Shown here one piece after another: positions 30,686 through 40,245 of a stretch of DNA of 64,000 nucleotides; position 1 is the stretch's first letter, and each line of letters begins with the position of its first letter. This stretch comes from Streptomyces sp. JJ36 (GTDB lineage Bacteria > Actinomycetota > Actinomycetes > Streptomycetales > Streptomycetaceae): the NCBI RefSeq assembly GCF_021696945.1, contig NZ_JACYHE010000011.1, forward strand, positions 1 to 64,000, read 5' to 3'. The position numbers were made by a program, and so were the translations under genes. The notes beneath the pieces are model-generated. The model searched no databases and had not been told where the DNA came from. It was given only the letters and a program-made list of their open reading frames with translations.

Positions 30686-30691
30686 TACCCT
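30686..30691 (+). promoter_or_regulatory. Leaderless -10 box of the acetyltransferase gene
   Basis: TACCCT is followed by six bases and then the ATG at 30698. This favours 30698 over the in-frame GTG at 30692. Confidence 0.5.
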
Positions 30692-30697
30692 GTGCCC

Positions 30698-33541
30698 ATG
30701 CAGACCCCTGCGGAGCGTGCCTACCCCGCGCACTGGGAAGCCGACGTCGTGCTCCGCGACGGCGGCACGGCCCGCATCCGGCCCATCACGCCGGACGACG
30801 CGGACCGCCTGGTCCACTTCTACGAGCAGGTCTCGGACGAGTCGAAGTACTACCGCTTCTTCGCCCCCTACCCCCGGCTCTCCGCCAAGGACGTGCGGCG
30901 CTTCACGCATCACGACTACGTGGATCGCGTCGGCCTCGCGGCCACCGTCCGCGGCGAGTTCATCGCCACGGTGCGCTACGACCGCGTCGACGCCTCCGGG
31001 CGGCCCGCATCCGGCGGTGCGGGCCAGGCGGAGGTCGCCTTCCTGGTGCAGGACGCCCACCAGGGCCGCGGGGTCGCCTCGGCCCTGCTGGAGCACATCG
31101 GCGCGGTCGCCCGGGAACGCGGCATCCGCCGCTTCACCGCCGAGGTGCTGCCGGCCAACAGCAAGATGATCAAGGTGTTCACCGACGCCGGCTACACCCA
31201 GCACCGCAGCTTCGAGGACGGCTCCGTCCACCTCACCCTCGACCTGGAACCCACCGCCCGTTCCCTGGCCGTCATGCATGCCCGCGAGCAGCGTGCCGAG
31301 GCCCGCTCGGTGCAGCGTCTGCTCGCCCCCGCCTCGGTCGCCGTGGTGGGCGTGAGCCGCACCCGGGGCGGCGGCGCGGGACGCACCGTCCTCGGCAGTC
31401 TGCGGGCGGCCGGCTTCCCCGGCCGGGTGTACGCCGTGAACCACGCGCTCGGCGATCCGCCCGGCGAGCTCGCCGGCGCCCCCGCCCTCCGGTCCGTGCG
31501 GGACGCGCCGGAGCACGTCGACCTCGCCGTCGTGGCCGTGCCCGCCGCCCGGGTGCCCGCCGTGGTGGCGGAGTGCGGCGAGCACGGCGTGCAGGGCCTG
31601 GTGGTCCTCTCCGCCGACTTCACCCGGGACGCACAGCGGGAGCTGGTGCGGCAGGCGCGCTCGTACGGCATGCGCATCATCGGGCCGAACGCGCTCGGGG
31701 TGATCAACACCGCGCCGGGCGTACGGCTCAACGCCACCCCCTCGCCCGAACTGCCGGAGCGCGGCCGGATCGGGCTCTTCACCCAGTCCGGCGCCATCGG
31801 CATCGCGCTGCTGGCCGGGCTGCACCGGCGCGGCGCCGGGCTCTCCACCTTCGTCTCCGCGGGCAACCGGGCCGACGTCTCCGGCAACGACGTGCTGCAG
31901 TACTGGGACGAGGACCCGGACACCGACGTCGGCCTGATGTACCTGGAGTCCATCGGCAACCCGCGCAAGTTCACCCGGCTGGCCAAGCGCATCGCCGTAC
32001 GCAAGCCGCTGGTGGTGGTCAAGGGCGCCCGGCACAGCGGAAGCGCCCCGCCCCCCGGGCACGCCGCGCCCGCCTCCCGCACCCCCGACGCCACGGTCTC
32101 CGCACTGCTCCGGCAGGCCGGGGTGATCACCGTGGACACCGTCACCGAGCAGGTGGACACCGGACTGCTGCTCGCCCGCCAGCCGCTGCCCGCCGGACCG
32201 CGGGTGGCCGTCCTCGGCAACACCGAGTCGCTCTCCCTGCTCACCTACGACGCGGCGCTCTCCGACGGGCTGCGCCCGCTGCCGACCCGCGATCTGACGA
32301 CCGCCGCCGCCCCGGAGGACTTCCGCCGGGCGGTCCACGAAGCGCTCACCGACCCGCAGACCGACGCCGTGCTGGTGACCGCGATCCCCTGGGTCGGCGA
32401 CACCCCGGTCGCCGAACTCGCCGACGCCCTCCGGGACGCCGACGCCCTCCGGGACGCCGCCGCCGGTCCGGAGGCCGCCGGCAAGCCGCTCGCCGTCGTC
32501 CACCTTGCCATCGAGGGCCTGGACGACGCCCTGGCCGGCCGCGGTATCCCCGCCTACCCGGCGCCCGAGCGCGCGGTGCGCGCCCTGGCGCACGCCGTGC
32601 GGCACGGCGCCTGGCGACGCGCCGCCGAGTCACCCGGGCGCGTCCCCGACCTGGACGTCGACGAGGCGGCCGCCGCCCGGCTGCTGGAACGCGTCACCGA
32701 GCACGCACGCCCGGAGCCCGAGCCCGGACGCCCGGGCAGTGCTGACGGCGCTGACGGCACTGACGGCGCCGACGGCGCCCCCGGCGCCCAGCCCCCGGCC
32801 CCGCGCGAGGCCCCGCCCACCACGGTCGCCGCCACCGCCCCCGAACGGCACCGCAGCCTGCCGCTGGCGGCCGGCGACGCCGCCGAGCTGCTCGGGCACT
32901 ACGGCATCACGGTGCAGCCGACCGTGCCCGCCCGCACGCCGGACGCCGCGGTCGCCGCCGCCAAGCGGCTGGGCTACCCGGTCGCCCTCAAGACCACCGC
33001 CCCGCATCTGCGGCACCGGGCCGACCTGGGCGGCGTACGGCTGGACATCGCCGGCAAGACCGAGCTGCGCCGCGCCTGGGCCGAACTCACCGCAGACCTC
33101 GGCGGGCCCGCGGAGCTGCGCCCCGTCGTGCAGGCCATGGCACCGCGCGGAGTGGACACCGTCGTACGCGCCGCCGTGGACCCGGCGATCGGCGCGGTGC
33201 TCTCCTTCGGGCTCGCCGGCACCCCGTCCGAACTCCTCGGCGACACCGCGCACCGTCTGGTCCCGGCCACCGACCGGGACGTCGCCGAACTGATCCGCGC
33301 CATCCGCTCCGCGCCGATCCTCTTCGGCTGGCGGGGCGCCCAGCCCGTGGACACCGGCGCGCTGGAGGAACTGCTGCTCCGGGTCTCCCGGCTGCTGGAC
33401 GACCATCCGGAGATCGTGACGGCCGACCTGGAGCCCGTCGTGGTCGCCCCGCGCGGCCTGACCGTCCTCGGCGCCGGCGTCCGGGTGGCCGAACCGGCAC
33501 CGCCCACCGACCTCGGCCCCCGCCGGCTGCCCGCGTACTGA
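30698..33541 (+). CDS. GNAT acetyltransferase fused to acyl-CoA synthetase (NDP-forming)-like domains
   Basis: The 947-residue protein has an N-terminal GNAT domain (about 10-185; acetyl-CoA loop QDAHQGRGVASALLEHI), then a CoA-binding Rossmann domain starting LLAPASVAVVGVSR, a succinyl-CoA-ligase-like domain (about 330-480; GRIGLFTQSGAIG) and a C-terminal ATP-grasp-like domain (about 720-930; ALKTTAPHLRHRADLGGVRL). This is the architecture of Pat-type protein lysine acetyltransferases, where the synthetase part is a regulatory sensor and targets include acetyl-CoA synthetase. A Pro/Ala/Gly insert with GADGTDGADGAPGA separates domains. Divergence from ptsH suggests a carbon-status link. Confidence 0.85.
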   Translation: MQTPAERAYPAHWEADVVLRDGGTARIRPITPDDADRLVHFYEQVSDESKYYRFFAPYPRLSAKDVRRFTHHDYVDRVGLAATVRGEFIATVRYDRVDASGRPASGGAGQAEVAFLVQDAHQGRGVASALLEHIGAVARERGIRRFTAEVLPANSKMIKVFTDAGYTQHRSFEDGSVHLTLDLEPTARSLAVMHAREQRAEARSVQRLLAPASVAVVGVSRTRGGGAGRTVLGSLRAAGFPGRVYAVNHALGDPPGELAGAPALRSVRDAPEHVDLAVVAVPAARVPAVVAECGEHGVQGLVVLSADFTRDAQRELVRQARSYGMRIIGPNALGVINTAPGVRLNATPSPELPERGRIGLFTQSGAIGIALLAGLHRRGAGLSTFVSAGNRADVSGNDVLQYWDEDPDTDVGLMYLESIGNPRKFTRLAKRIAVRKPLVVVKGARHSGSAPPPGHAAPASRTPDATVSALLRQAGVITVDTVTEQVDTGLLLARQPLPAGPRVAVLGNTESLSLLTYDAALSDGLRPLPTRDLTTAAAPEDFRRAVHEALTDPQTDAVLVTAIPWVGDTPVAELADALRDADALRDAAAGPEAAGKPLAVVHLAIEGLDDALAGRGIPAYPAPERAVRALAHAVRHGAWRRAAESPGRVPDLDVDEAAAARLLERVTEHARPEPEPGRPGSADGADGTDGADGAPGAQPPAPREAPPTTVAATAPERHRSLPLAAGDAAELLGHYGITVQPTVPARTPDAAVAAAKRLGYPVALKTTAPHLRHRADLGGVRLDIAGKTELRRAWAELTADLGGPAELRPVVQAMAPRGVDTVVRAAVDPAIGAVLSFGLAGTPSELLGDTAHRLVPATDRDVAELIRAIRSAPILFGWRGAQPVDTGALEELLLRVSRLLDDHPEIVTADLEPVVVAPRGLTVLGAGVRVAEPAPPTDLGPRRLPAY

Positions 33542-33581
33542 CCGGCCTCCCGGGCCCGGCGGAGCGCGCCCGCACAGGGCC

Positions 33582-33587
33582 TAGGAT
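33582..33587 (+). promoter_or_regulatory. Leaderless -10 box of the DUF5998 gene
   Basis: TAGGAT followed by seven bases and the ATG at 33595. No ribosome binding site is present. Confidence 0.5.
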
Positions 33588-33594
33588 GGGCCGC

Positions 33595-34203
33595 ATGGCG
33601 AAGACCGGTACGACGACCCAGGGGCTGCGTGCGGCGATCGAGCGCAGCGGTTACTACCCGGCGCTGGTCGCCGAGGCAGTCGAGGCGGCCGTGGGCGGGG
33701 AGCCCGTGTCCTCGTACCTGGTGCACCAGGAGACCACCTTCGACGCCAACGAGGTCCGCCGTCACGTCACCGTCCTCGTGCTGACGGGCACCCGCTTCAT
33801 CGTCAGCCACACCGACGAGCAGCCCGCGGACGGCACCTCGCCCTCGCCGTACGCCACCACCTCCACCGAGTCGGTGAAGCTGGAGCGCATCTCCTCGGTG
33901 GTGCTCTCCCGCGTCGTCGCCAACCCCGAGTCCTACACCCCGGGCACCCTGCCCCGCGAGGTCGTCCTCACCATCGGATGGGGCGCCGTCTCCCGCATCG
34001 ACATGGAGCCCGCCACCTGCGGCGACCCCAACTGCGAGGCGGACCACGGCTACACCGGCTCCAGCACCGCCGACGACCTCTCGCTGCGGGTCAGCGAGGC
34101 CGGCGACGGGCCGGAGACCGTACGCCGGGCGCTCTCCTTCGCCCAGGCGCTCTCCGAGGCCACGGTGTCCGCCCCCGGCACGCGACCGGGCGGCACGCGG
34201 TGA
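33595..34203 (+). CDS. DUF5998 family protein
   Basis: A 202-residue soluble protein starting MAKTGTTTQGLRAAIERSGY, with a beta-rich core (VTVLVLTGTRFIVSHTDE, VVLTIGWGAVSRIDMEP) and a CGDPNCEADHGYTG segment whose two Cys and His could bind metal. The family is restricted to actinobacteria and uncharacterised. The ATG at 33595 is preferred over the ATG nine bases upstream because the -10 box would place transcription start on it. Its stop overlaps the next start (GTGA), coupling it to the phosphodiesterase gene. Confidence 0.8.
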   Translation: MAKTGTTTQGLRAAIERSGYYPALVAEAVEAAVGGEPVSSYLVHQETTFDANEVRRHVTVLVLTGTRFIVSHTDEQPADGTSPSPYATTSTESVKLERISSVVLSRVVANPESYTPGTLPREVVLTIGWGAVSRIDMEPATCGDPNCEADHGYTGSSTADDLSLRVSEAGDGPETVRRALSFAQALSEATVSAPGTRPGGTR

Positions 34204-35414
34204 CACCCGGGGACGCCGCACCGCCCGTCACCGCCGGCCACGGACCGCACGAACCCGTACCGCTGGACCCCCGGTCCGCCCCGGTCCCGCGCTACGGCAC
34301 GGCCTCGCTGGCGGACCTGCTGCCCGCCGTGGCGGCCGGTCTCGGGGTGCCCGGCGCCGCCTCCGGGCTGGCGCTGGAGCCCGCCGACCGGGTCTGCGTC
34401 TTCCTCGTCGACGGCCTGGGCTGGGACGCCCTGGGCGCCCACCCCGAGGAGGCGCCCTTCCTCACCTCGCTGCTGCCCACCTCCACCGGTGGCACCGGGC
34501 GGCCGCTCACCGCCGGATTCCCCTCCACCACCGCGACCTCCCTCGCCTCGGTCGGCACCGGGCTGGCCCCGGGCGAGCACGGCCTCCCCGGCTACGCGGT
34601 GCGCAACCCGGACACCGGCGCCCTGATGAACCAGCTCCGCTGGCACCCGTGGACGGAGCCGCACGCGTGGCAGCCGCACCCGACGGTCTTCCAGCAGGCG
34701 GACGCGGCCGGGATCGAGACCTGCCAGGTCACCGCGCCGCACTTCGAGCACACCCCGCTCACCCGCGTCGCCCTCTCCGGCGGCACCTTCCACGGCCGGC
34801 TGGCCGCCGAGGAGCGGATGGACCTGGCCGCCGAGCGGCTGGCCGCGGCCGGCCGGACGCTGGTCTACACGTACTACGCCGAGCTCGACGGGCACGGCCA
34901 CCGCTACGGCATGGACTCGGACGCCTGGCGCGGCCAGCTCCAGTACGTCGACCGGCTCGCCCAGCGCCTCGCCGAGCAACTGCCGCCCCGCGCGGCGCTC
35001 TACGTGACCGCCGACCACGGGATGGTCGACGTCCCCGGCACCGCGGAGGCGCGGTTCGACTTCGACGAGGACTGGGAACTCTCCGCGGGCGTGGCCACCC
35101 TCGGAGGTGAGGGCCGGATGCGGCACCTGTACGCCGTGCCAGGCGCCGCCCAGGACGTGGCCGCCGTCTGGCGCGAGGTGCTGGCCGGCCGGGCCTGGGT
35201 GGCCACCCGCGAGGAGGCCTGCGAACTCGGCTGGTTCGGGCCGCGGGTGGCGGACCGGGTCCGCCCGCGGATCGGCGACGTGGTCGTCGCGATGGACGGG
35301 GACGCCGCGATCGTCGCCACCCGCACCGAGCCCAAGGAGTCCGCGCTCCTCGGCATGCACGGCTCCGTCACCCCGGCCGAGCAGTTCGTCCCGCTCCTCG
35401 AGGTGCGGAGCTAG
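34200..35414 (+). CDS. Alkaline-phosphatase-superfamily nucleotide pyrophosphatase/phosphodiesterase
   Basis: The 404-residue enzyme has the superfamily metal and nucleophile motifs: VFLVDGLGWD near residue 70, the nucleophile Thr in GFPSTTATSLASVGTG, YAELDGHGHRYG and VTADHGMVDVP. It resembles type I phosphodiesterases/nucleotide pyrophosphatases that cleave phosphodiester or pyrophosphate bonds using two zinc ions. No signal peptide is visible, so it is probably cytoplasmic. The GTG start overlaps the DUF5998 stop by four bases. Substrate unknown. Confidence 0.84.
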   Translation: MTPGDAAPPVTAGHGPHEPVPLDPRSAPVPRYGTASLADLLPAVAAGLGVPGAASGLALEPADRVCVFLVDGLGWDALGAHPEEAPFLTSLLPTSTGGTGRPLTAGFPSTTATSLASVGTGLAPGEHGLPGYAVRNPDTGALMNQLRWHPWTEPHAWQPHPTVFQQADAAGIETCQVTAPHFEHTPLTRVALSGGTFHGRLAAEERMDLAAERLAAAGRTLVYTYYAELDGHGHRYGMDSDAWRGQLQYVDRLAQRLAEQLPPRAALYVTADHGMVDVPGTAEARFDFDEDWELSAGVATLGGEGRMRHLYAVPGAAQDVAAVWREVLAGRAWVATREEACELGWFGPRVADRVRPRIGDVVVAMDGDAAIVATRTEPKESALLGMHGSVTPAEQFVPLLEVRS

Positions 35415-35488
35415 CCCCGCGCCCCCGCCCGCCGTGCCCGCAGCAGCCCCACCCGTCACGCCCCCGACCAGGAAAGGCCCCACCACCC

Positions 35489-36199
35489 ATGCCCGAGCTG
35501 GTCTTCTTCTCCGGGACCATGGACTGCGGGAAGAGCACCCTGGCGCTCCAGATCGAGCACAACCGCTCCGCACGCGGGCTCCAGGGCATGCTCTTCACCC
35601 GCGACGACCGGGCCGGCGAGGGCCGGCTCTCCTCCCGCCTCGGGCTCGTCACCGAGGCCGTCGAGGCGGGGGAGGCCTTCGACTTCCACGCCCATCTGGT
35701 GCGGCACCTGACCGCCGGCGGGCGCACGGACTACGTCATCGCCGACGAGGCGCAGTTCCTCTCCCCGGAACAGATCGACCAGCTCGCCCGCGTCGTCGAC
35801 GACCTCGGCATCGACGTCTTCGCCTTCGGCATCACCACGGACTTCCGGACCAAGCTCTTCCCCGGCTCCCAGCGGCTGATGGAGCTGGCCGACCGCATCG
35901 AGGTGCTCCAGGTGGAGGCCCTGTGCTGGTGCGGGGCCCGGGCCACGCACAACGCCCGCACGGTGGACGGGCGCATGGTCGTCGAGGGCGCCCAGGTCGT
36001 CGTCGGGGACGTGGGCGGCGAGGGGCTGCGCGGCGAGGTGGGCTACGAGGTGCTCTGCCGCCGCCACCACCGCAGACGGCTGACGGCGGCCGCCGCACGG
36101 GCCGGCACGCTCTCCCCGGACGTGCTGCCGGTGGACGCGCAGGGCCGGTCCGGCGCCGCCGGCGCGGTGCGGGTCAGCGCGCCCCGCCCACCCGCCTGA
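35489..36199 (+). CDS. tdk: Thymidine kinase
   Basis: The 236-residue type II thymidine kinase phosphorylates thymidine for dTTP salvage. It has the P-loop GTMDCGKST (9-17), the DEAQFL motif, a lasso region with VGYEVLCRRHH, and zinc cysteines in LCWCGARATHN. The C-terminal 30 residues (SPDVLPVDAQGRSGAAGA) are an extension. The ATG at 35489 has AGGAAAGG upstream. The last 26 bases overlap the 3' end of the convergent VOC gene. Confidence 0.92.
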   Translation: MPELVFFSGTMDCGKSTLALQIEHNRSARGLQGMLFTRDDRAGEGRLSSRLGLVTEAVEAGEAFDFHAHLVRHLTAGGRTDYVIADEAQFLSPEQIDQLARVVDDLGIDVFAFGITTDFRTKLFPGSQRLMELADRIEVLQVEALCWCGARATHNARTVDGRMVVEGAQVVVGDVGGEGLRGEVGYEVLCRRHHRRRLTAAAARAGTLSPDVLPVDAQGRSGAAGAVRVSAPRPPA

Positions 36200-36977
36200 T
36201 CACGCTGAACCGGGCGCCCTCCGGATCCACCACCGTCGCCCGGCGCCCGTACGGCAGGTCGCGCGGCTCGCGCACCACCCGGCCGCCCAGCTCGGCGGCC
36301 CGGTGCGCCGCGGCGTCCGGGTCGGTCACCGCGAAACACGTCTCCCACTGCGGCATCTGACCGCGCGGCAGCGCGGAGCCGACGCCGCGCACACTCGCCA
36401 CCGGGCGGCTGCGGAGCCGCAGCACCAGCAGGTCGCCCTCCTCCGGATCCTCGCGGCCGGTCTCCGCCGTGTCGAAGCCGAAGACGGCGCTGTAGAACTT
36501 CGCGGCCGGCGCGGCCTCCCGGGTGGTGAGCTCGAACCAGACCGGGGTGCCGGGAGCCCCCGCCTCCCCGGCGCCCATTCCCGGGTGCGTGCCGGCCTGC
36601 CAGACCCCGAAGGTCGCACAGGACGGGTCCGCGGCGACGGCCATCCGCCCCGCGCTGTCCGCGTCCAGCGGGCCGACGGCCACCGTGCCGCCGCAGTCCC
36701 GGATCAGGGCGGCCGTCCCGTCGGCGTCGTCGCCCGCCAGATACGGGATCCAGGCGGACCGGAAGTCCCGGCCCCGTGCCATCTCCCCGAGACCCGCCAC
36801 CTCCCGGCCGCCCAGCACCGCGCGCACGTACGGGCCGAGCGGCTGCGGCCCGGTACGGAACTCCCAGCCGAAGAGCGCGTGGTAGAAGTCGCGGGTGCGC
36901 GCCAGGTCGCGCACCATGAGACTGGCCCAGCAGGGCGTGCCGGGGGTGTGGCCGTGCCCGGTCGCTGCCTCGGTCAT
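36174..36977 (-). CDS. VOC (glyoxalase/bleomycin-resistance fold) family protein
   Basis: The 267-residue protein contains two vicinal-oxygen-chelate modules: CWASLMVRDLARTRDFYHAL (about 17-130) and PVWFELTTREAAPAAKFYSAV (about 145-265). Such proteins can be dioxygenases, isomerases, resistance proteins or simple binders; metal ligands are not obvious enough to decide. The ATG at 36977 has GAGGAGAAC upstream and is preferred over a TTG one codon earlier. The gene is convergent with and overlaps tdk, and divergent from the rhodanese gene across 214 bases. Confidence 0.85.
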   Translation of the reverse strand: MTEAATGHGHTPGTPCWASLMVRDLARTRDFYHALFGWEFRTGPQPLGPYVRAVLGGREVAGLGEMARGRDFRSAWIPYLAGDDADGTAALIRDCGGTVAVGPLDADSAGRMAVAADPSCATFGVWQAGTHPGMGAGEAGAPGTPVWFELTTREAAPAAKFYSAVFGFDTAETGREDPEEGDLLVLRLRSRPVASVRGVGSALPRGQMPQWETCFAVTDPDAAAHRAAELGGRVVREPRDLPYGRRATVVDPEGARFSVIRRVGGAR

Positions 36978-37191
36978 CAATGTTCTCCTCGGGACCCTTG
37001 TCGATGTGTCGTGCGATGGACGGGTGCGTGCGGTGCGCGCCGGTGAGCGCGGCCGGTGAGGGGATGCTGCAAGTCTGGTACCCCGTACGCGGTCGCACCA
37101 CCGTGCGGTCCTTTCGCGCCTGTCACGCCCCGCAGGTCGGCCGGAAGTCGCCTACGCACCGGGAGCCGTCCCGATGCGGGACGATGGGGGC

Positions 37192-38025
37192 ATGAGCGTC
37201 CTCATCACCGCCCCCGAGCTCGCCGCCGCGCTGACCGGGCCGCGGCCGCCGGTCCTGCTCGACGTCCGCTGGCAGCTCGGCGGGCCGCCCGGCCGGCCCG
37301 AGTACCTGGCCGGGCACCTGCCCGGAGCCGTGTACGTCGACCTGGAGACCGAACTGGCCGGGCCCGCCGGGCCGGGCGCCGGGCGGCACCCGCTGCCCGC
37401 CGCCGCGGAGTTCGGCGCCGTCATGCGGCGCGCCGGGGTCCGCGCCGACCGGCCGGTCGTGGTCCACGACGGCGGCCAGGGCTGGGCGGCCGCCCGCGCC
37501 TGGTGGCTGCTGCGGTGGGCGGGCCACCCCGACGTGCGGGTGCTGGACGGCGGCCTCGCCGTCTGGGACGGTCCGCTCGAGACGGGTGACCCCGAACCCA
37601 CCGAGGGCGACTTCACGCCACGCCCCGGCGGGATGCCCGCCCTCACCGCCGACGAGGCGGCCTCCCTGGCCCGGACGGGGGTGCTGCTGGACGCGCGGGC
37701 GGGGGAGCGGTACCGGGGCGAGGTGGAGCCGATCGACCCGGTCGCCGGCCACATCCCGGGCGCCCTCTCCGCGCCCACCACGGAGAACGTCGCCGAGGGC
37801 GCCACCACCCTGCGCCCCGCCGCCGAACTCGCCGACCGCTTCGCCCGCCTCGGGGTGACGCCCGGGACCGCGACCGGCGTCTACTGCGGTTCGGGGGTGT
37901 CGGCCGCGCACCAGGTGCTCGCACTGGCCGTCGCGGGGGTGGACGCGGCGCTCTACCCGGGGTCCTGGAGCGCTTGGTGCGCCGACCCCGCCCGTCCGGT
38001 CGCCACCGGACCCGCCCCCGGCTGA
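37192..38025 (+). CDS. Sulfurtransferase with two rhodanese domains
   Basis: The 277-residue protein has an inactive N-terminal rhodanese domain (VLLDVRWQLGGPPGRPEYLA, GHLPGAVYVD) and a C-terminal one carrying the active cysteine Cys232 in the loop YCGSGVSA. It should move sulfane sulfur from thiosulfate or a mercapto-acid to an acceptor. The CGSGV loop is closer to 3-mercaptopyruvate than to thiosulfate sulfurtransferases, which usually have CRKGVT. The ATG at 37192 is preferred over an upstream in-frame GTG. Confidence 0.87.
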   Translation: MSVLITAPELAAALTGPRPPVLLDVRWQLGGPPGRPEYLAGHLPGAVYVDLETELAGPAGPGAGRHPLPAAAEFGAVMRRAGVRADRPVVVHDGGQGWAAARAWWLLRWAGHPDVRVLDGGLAVWDGPLETGDPEPTEGDFTPRPGGMPALTADEAASLARTGVLLDARAGERYRGEVEPIDPVAGHIPGALSAPTTENVAEGATTLRPAAELADRFARLGVTPGTATGVYCGSGVSAAHQVLALAVAGVDAALYPGSWSAWCADPARPVATGPAPG

Positions 38026-38525
38026 CGCGCACCCACCGCGCGCGCCCCCGCCCGGGGCGCCACCGGTCGACCCGCTGACCGGGCGGGGCGCCGGTACGGG
38101 CCGCTCCCGGCGGGACGTACCAGCGTCCGGGCCGCTCCCGGCGGGGCACCGCCCTTCACCGGGTGCCTTTTCCCACCGGACACGGCTGCCGGCCGAGGCG
38201 GAGCAGGAACGACCGGGGCACGCGGGGGCTGCGCGGCTCACCGCGTGCCCCCGCACCCACGGTGGTCCGTCCGCGCGGTGCGGGCCCGGCGTCCACGGTG
38301 GCCGGTCGGCACGTCGCTTCCAGGCGGCGGTCCGGTGGCGCACTCGCCCGGGTGGGCGGTCGCCGTGACCGCTGCCCGGCGGGCTCCCGGCGGGAGGCGG
38401 CACGCGCCGGCGCCTCAAGCTTGCCGCCGCTGCGGCCCGTCCGCGCGGCGCGGGCCCGGCGCGCCGGGCCGGCCGCCCCACTGCACGGGGCACCCCGGGG
38501 AGACGCGGCGACCCCCCCCGGAGGC
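38026..38525. other. 500-base gap with imperfect direct repeats, no gene
   Basis: No frame shows coding character. GGGCCGCTCCCGGCGGG occurs at 38098-38114 and 38129-38145. A 25-base element beginning CCGTCCGCGCGG occurs at 38267-38291 and 38437-38461 with one mismatch. The gap separates the convergent rhodanese and sepH genes. Confidence 0.6.
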
Positions 38526-39623
38526 CTACTCCTTCTTGCGGCGCGTCCCGAAGACGATCTCGTCCCAGCTCGGCACCGCGGCCCGCCGCCCGGGGCGGAC
38601 CCCGTCCGCCTCCGCCTGCCGGTCGGTGTTCCCGGTCAGCCGGTCACGGTGGGCGCTCACCGAACGGGGCATCAGCACATCGGCGTACGCCGACCCCGCG
38701 CCGGCGGCGGTCGCCGGCGGGTCGACCTGTTCCCGCTCCTCGGACTCCGGCTCCCCGGCGGCCGCCGCGGCGCCCTCGCCGGGTTCGTCCCCGTCCTCGC
38801 CACCGGCCGGCGCGCCCGCGCCGGACTTCTCGGGCACCACCATGTCGCCGCGGAAGTTCGGCACCGCCTCCAGCAGGCTGGTCAGCGAGTCCGGCCCGCT
38901 GTCCGCGCCGTCCCGCCCGGCGCCGTCCAGCGGCGCGGGCGGCAGGGCCGAGGGCTCCAGCTCGGCCCGCTCGACGCGGTCGCCGCGGTCCCCCCGGTCG
39001 CGCGGCAGCCGCGCGATCCGGGGCACGAACGGGAAGCTCGGCTCCGGGGTGTCGTCGGTCTCACCGATCAGCGCACGGGCCTCGTCGTCGACGGCCTGCA
39101 CCAGCCGCCGCGGCGGGTCGTACGTCCAGCCGGCGGTGTGCGGTTCCCCGGCGATCCGGTAGACGAGCAGCACCTCCCAGGTGCCGTCGTCGCGCCGCCA
39201 GGAGTCCCAGCGCGCGCTGTCCTTGTCGGCGCCGCGCAGCAACAGCCGTTCGGCGACCGCCTCGCCGAGTTGCGGGCCGGTGTTCTCACCGGGCCGGCGC
39301 ACGGGGGTCTTCCGGGCCCGCTCGGCCATGAACGCGCGCTCGGCGAGCACCGGCCCCTCGAACCGGCGCACCCGCTCGACCGGGATGCCGGCGAGCTGCG
39401 CCACCTCCTCGGCGGAGGCACCGGCCCGTATCCGGGCCTGGATGTCCCGGGGACGGAGGTGGCTCTCCACCTCGATCTCGATCTGCCCCAGCCGGGCGCG
39501 GTCGTTCCGCACCGCGGCGCGCAGGCGCTCATCGATCGGAAGCGTGTATTCCGTGCTGTCGGCAGCCTTGAGCACCAGTCGTGTGCCGTCGTTGCTGACG
39601 GCCACGACACGCAGTTCGGGCAT
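38526..39623 (-). CDS. sepH: Cell division protein SepH (DUF3071)
   Basis: The 365-residue protein starts [20 protein letters not shown], the DUF3071 N-terminus, which contains a helix-turn-helix-like motif ([20 protein letters not shown]). A long acidic, disordered linker (about 215-330) leads to a short conserved C-terminus ([20 protein letters not shown]). SepH of actinobacteria binds FtsZ and stimulates its assembly at division septa. The ATG at 39623 has a strong GGGAGG site. In-frame codons upstream to 39710 are not conserved. Confidence 0.92.
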   Translation of the reverse strand: MPELRVVAVSNDGTRLVLKAADSTEYTLPIDERLRAAVRNDRARLGQIEIEVESHLRPRDIQARIRAGASAEEVAQLAGIPVERVRRFEGPVLAERAFMAERARKTPVRRPGENTGPQLGEAVAERLLLRGADKDSARWDSWRRDDGTWEVLLVYRIAGEPHTAGWTYDPPRRLVQAVDDEARALIGETDDTPEPSFPFVPRIARLPRDRGDRGDRVERAELEPSALPPAPLDGAGRDGADSGPDSLTSLLEAVPNFRGDMVVPEKSGAGAPAGGEDGDEPGEGAAAAAGEPESEEREQVDPPATAAGAGSAYADVLMPRSVSAHRDRLTGNTDRQAEADGVRPGRRAAVPSWDEIVFGTRRKKE

Positions 39624-40245
39624 CGGAACCTCCCGGGTGGTGCCTGCCGACGTCACGTGCGTCGCTGCTCCCGCTAGACGAGTGTGGCCTGCCCGGGTGC
39701 AGCCTGCCACAACCTTGCCGACTTGCCCGGCGTGTCGAACCCCTGTCCTGATCCGCCGTTATGGCACGGTGACTAGTTTGCCACGCAAGGTGACTCATGG
39801 TCACTCCGTTATGCAGAGCCGAGGGCAGGGCCGAGGCCAGGGCTCGTCACACTACTCCATTCGTGCCACCAGGAGTGGGGCGGCGCGCCGCCGAAGTCGC
39901 CCGGGCCCGATCGGGGTTGGACGGCGGTGCCGCGGTCGCGGGGAGCAACCGGTCCCCGGGCCGGAGCGGGCCGCCGGCTGCCGGTGGGAAACCTCACAGA
40001 ACCGGCACAAGCGGAATCCGCCCCGGCCCAGGACCGGCCGGACCGGCCGCCCCGCCTCCGCCGCCGGCGCGGAAGCCTCCGCGGGCCCGCGCCGGGAATT
40101 CAGGCCCACGGGTGAGCGGACGCCCCCTCCGCCGCGCCCGGCGGGACGCGTACGGGCTCCGCGCACACGGCGCACCGATGCGGGAGGGTCGGCGCCGGCG
40201 CGCCCGGCGCGGACGGCGCGCGCCCGCCACCCGCAGCATCCGCCG
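39624..40245. other. 622-base gap upstream of sepH, no supported gene
   Basis: The sepH-proximal 180 bases are relatively A/T-rich and should hold its promoter. An inverted repeat GTGAC-TCATG-GTCAC lies at 39790-39804. The remaining 420 bases are GC-rich; a 158-codon frame on the plus strand there gives a Pro/Arg-rich product without family resemblance and is not called. Confidence 0.5.
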
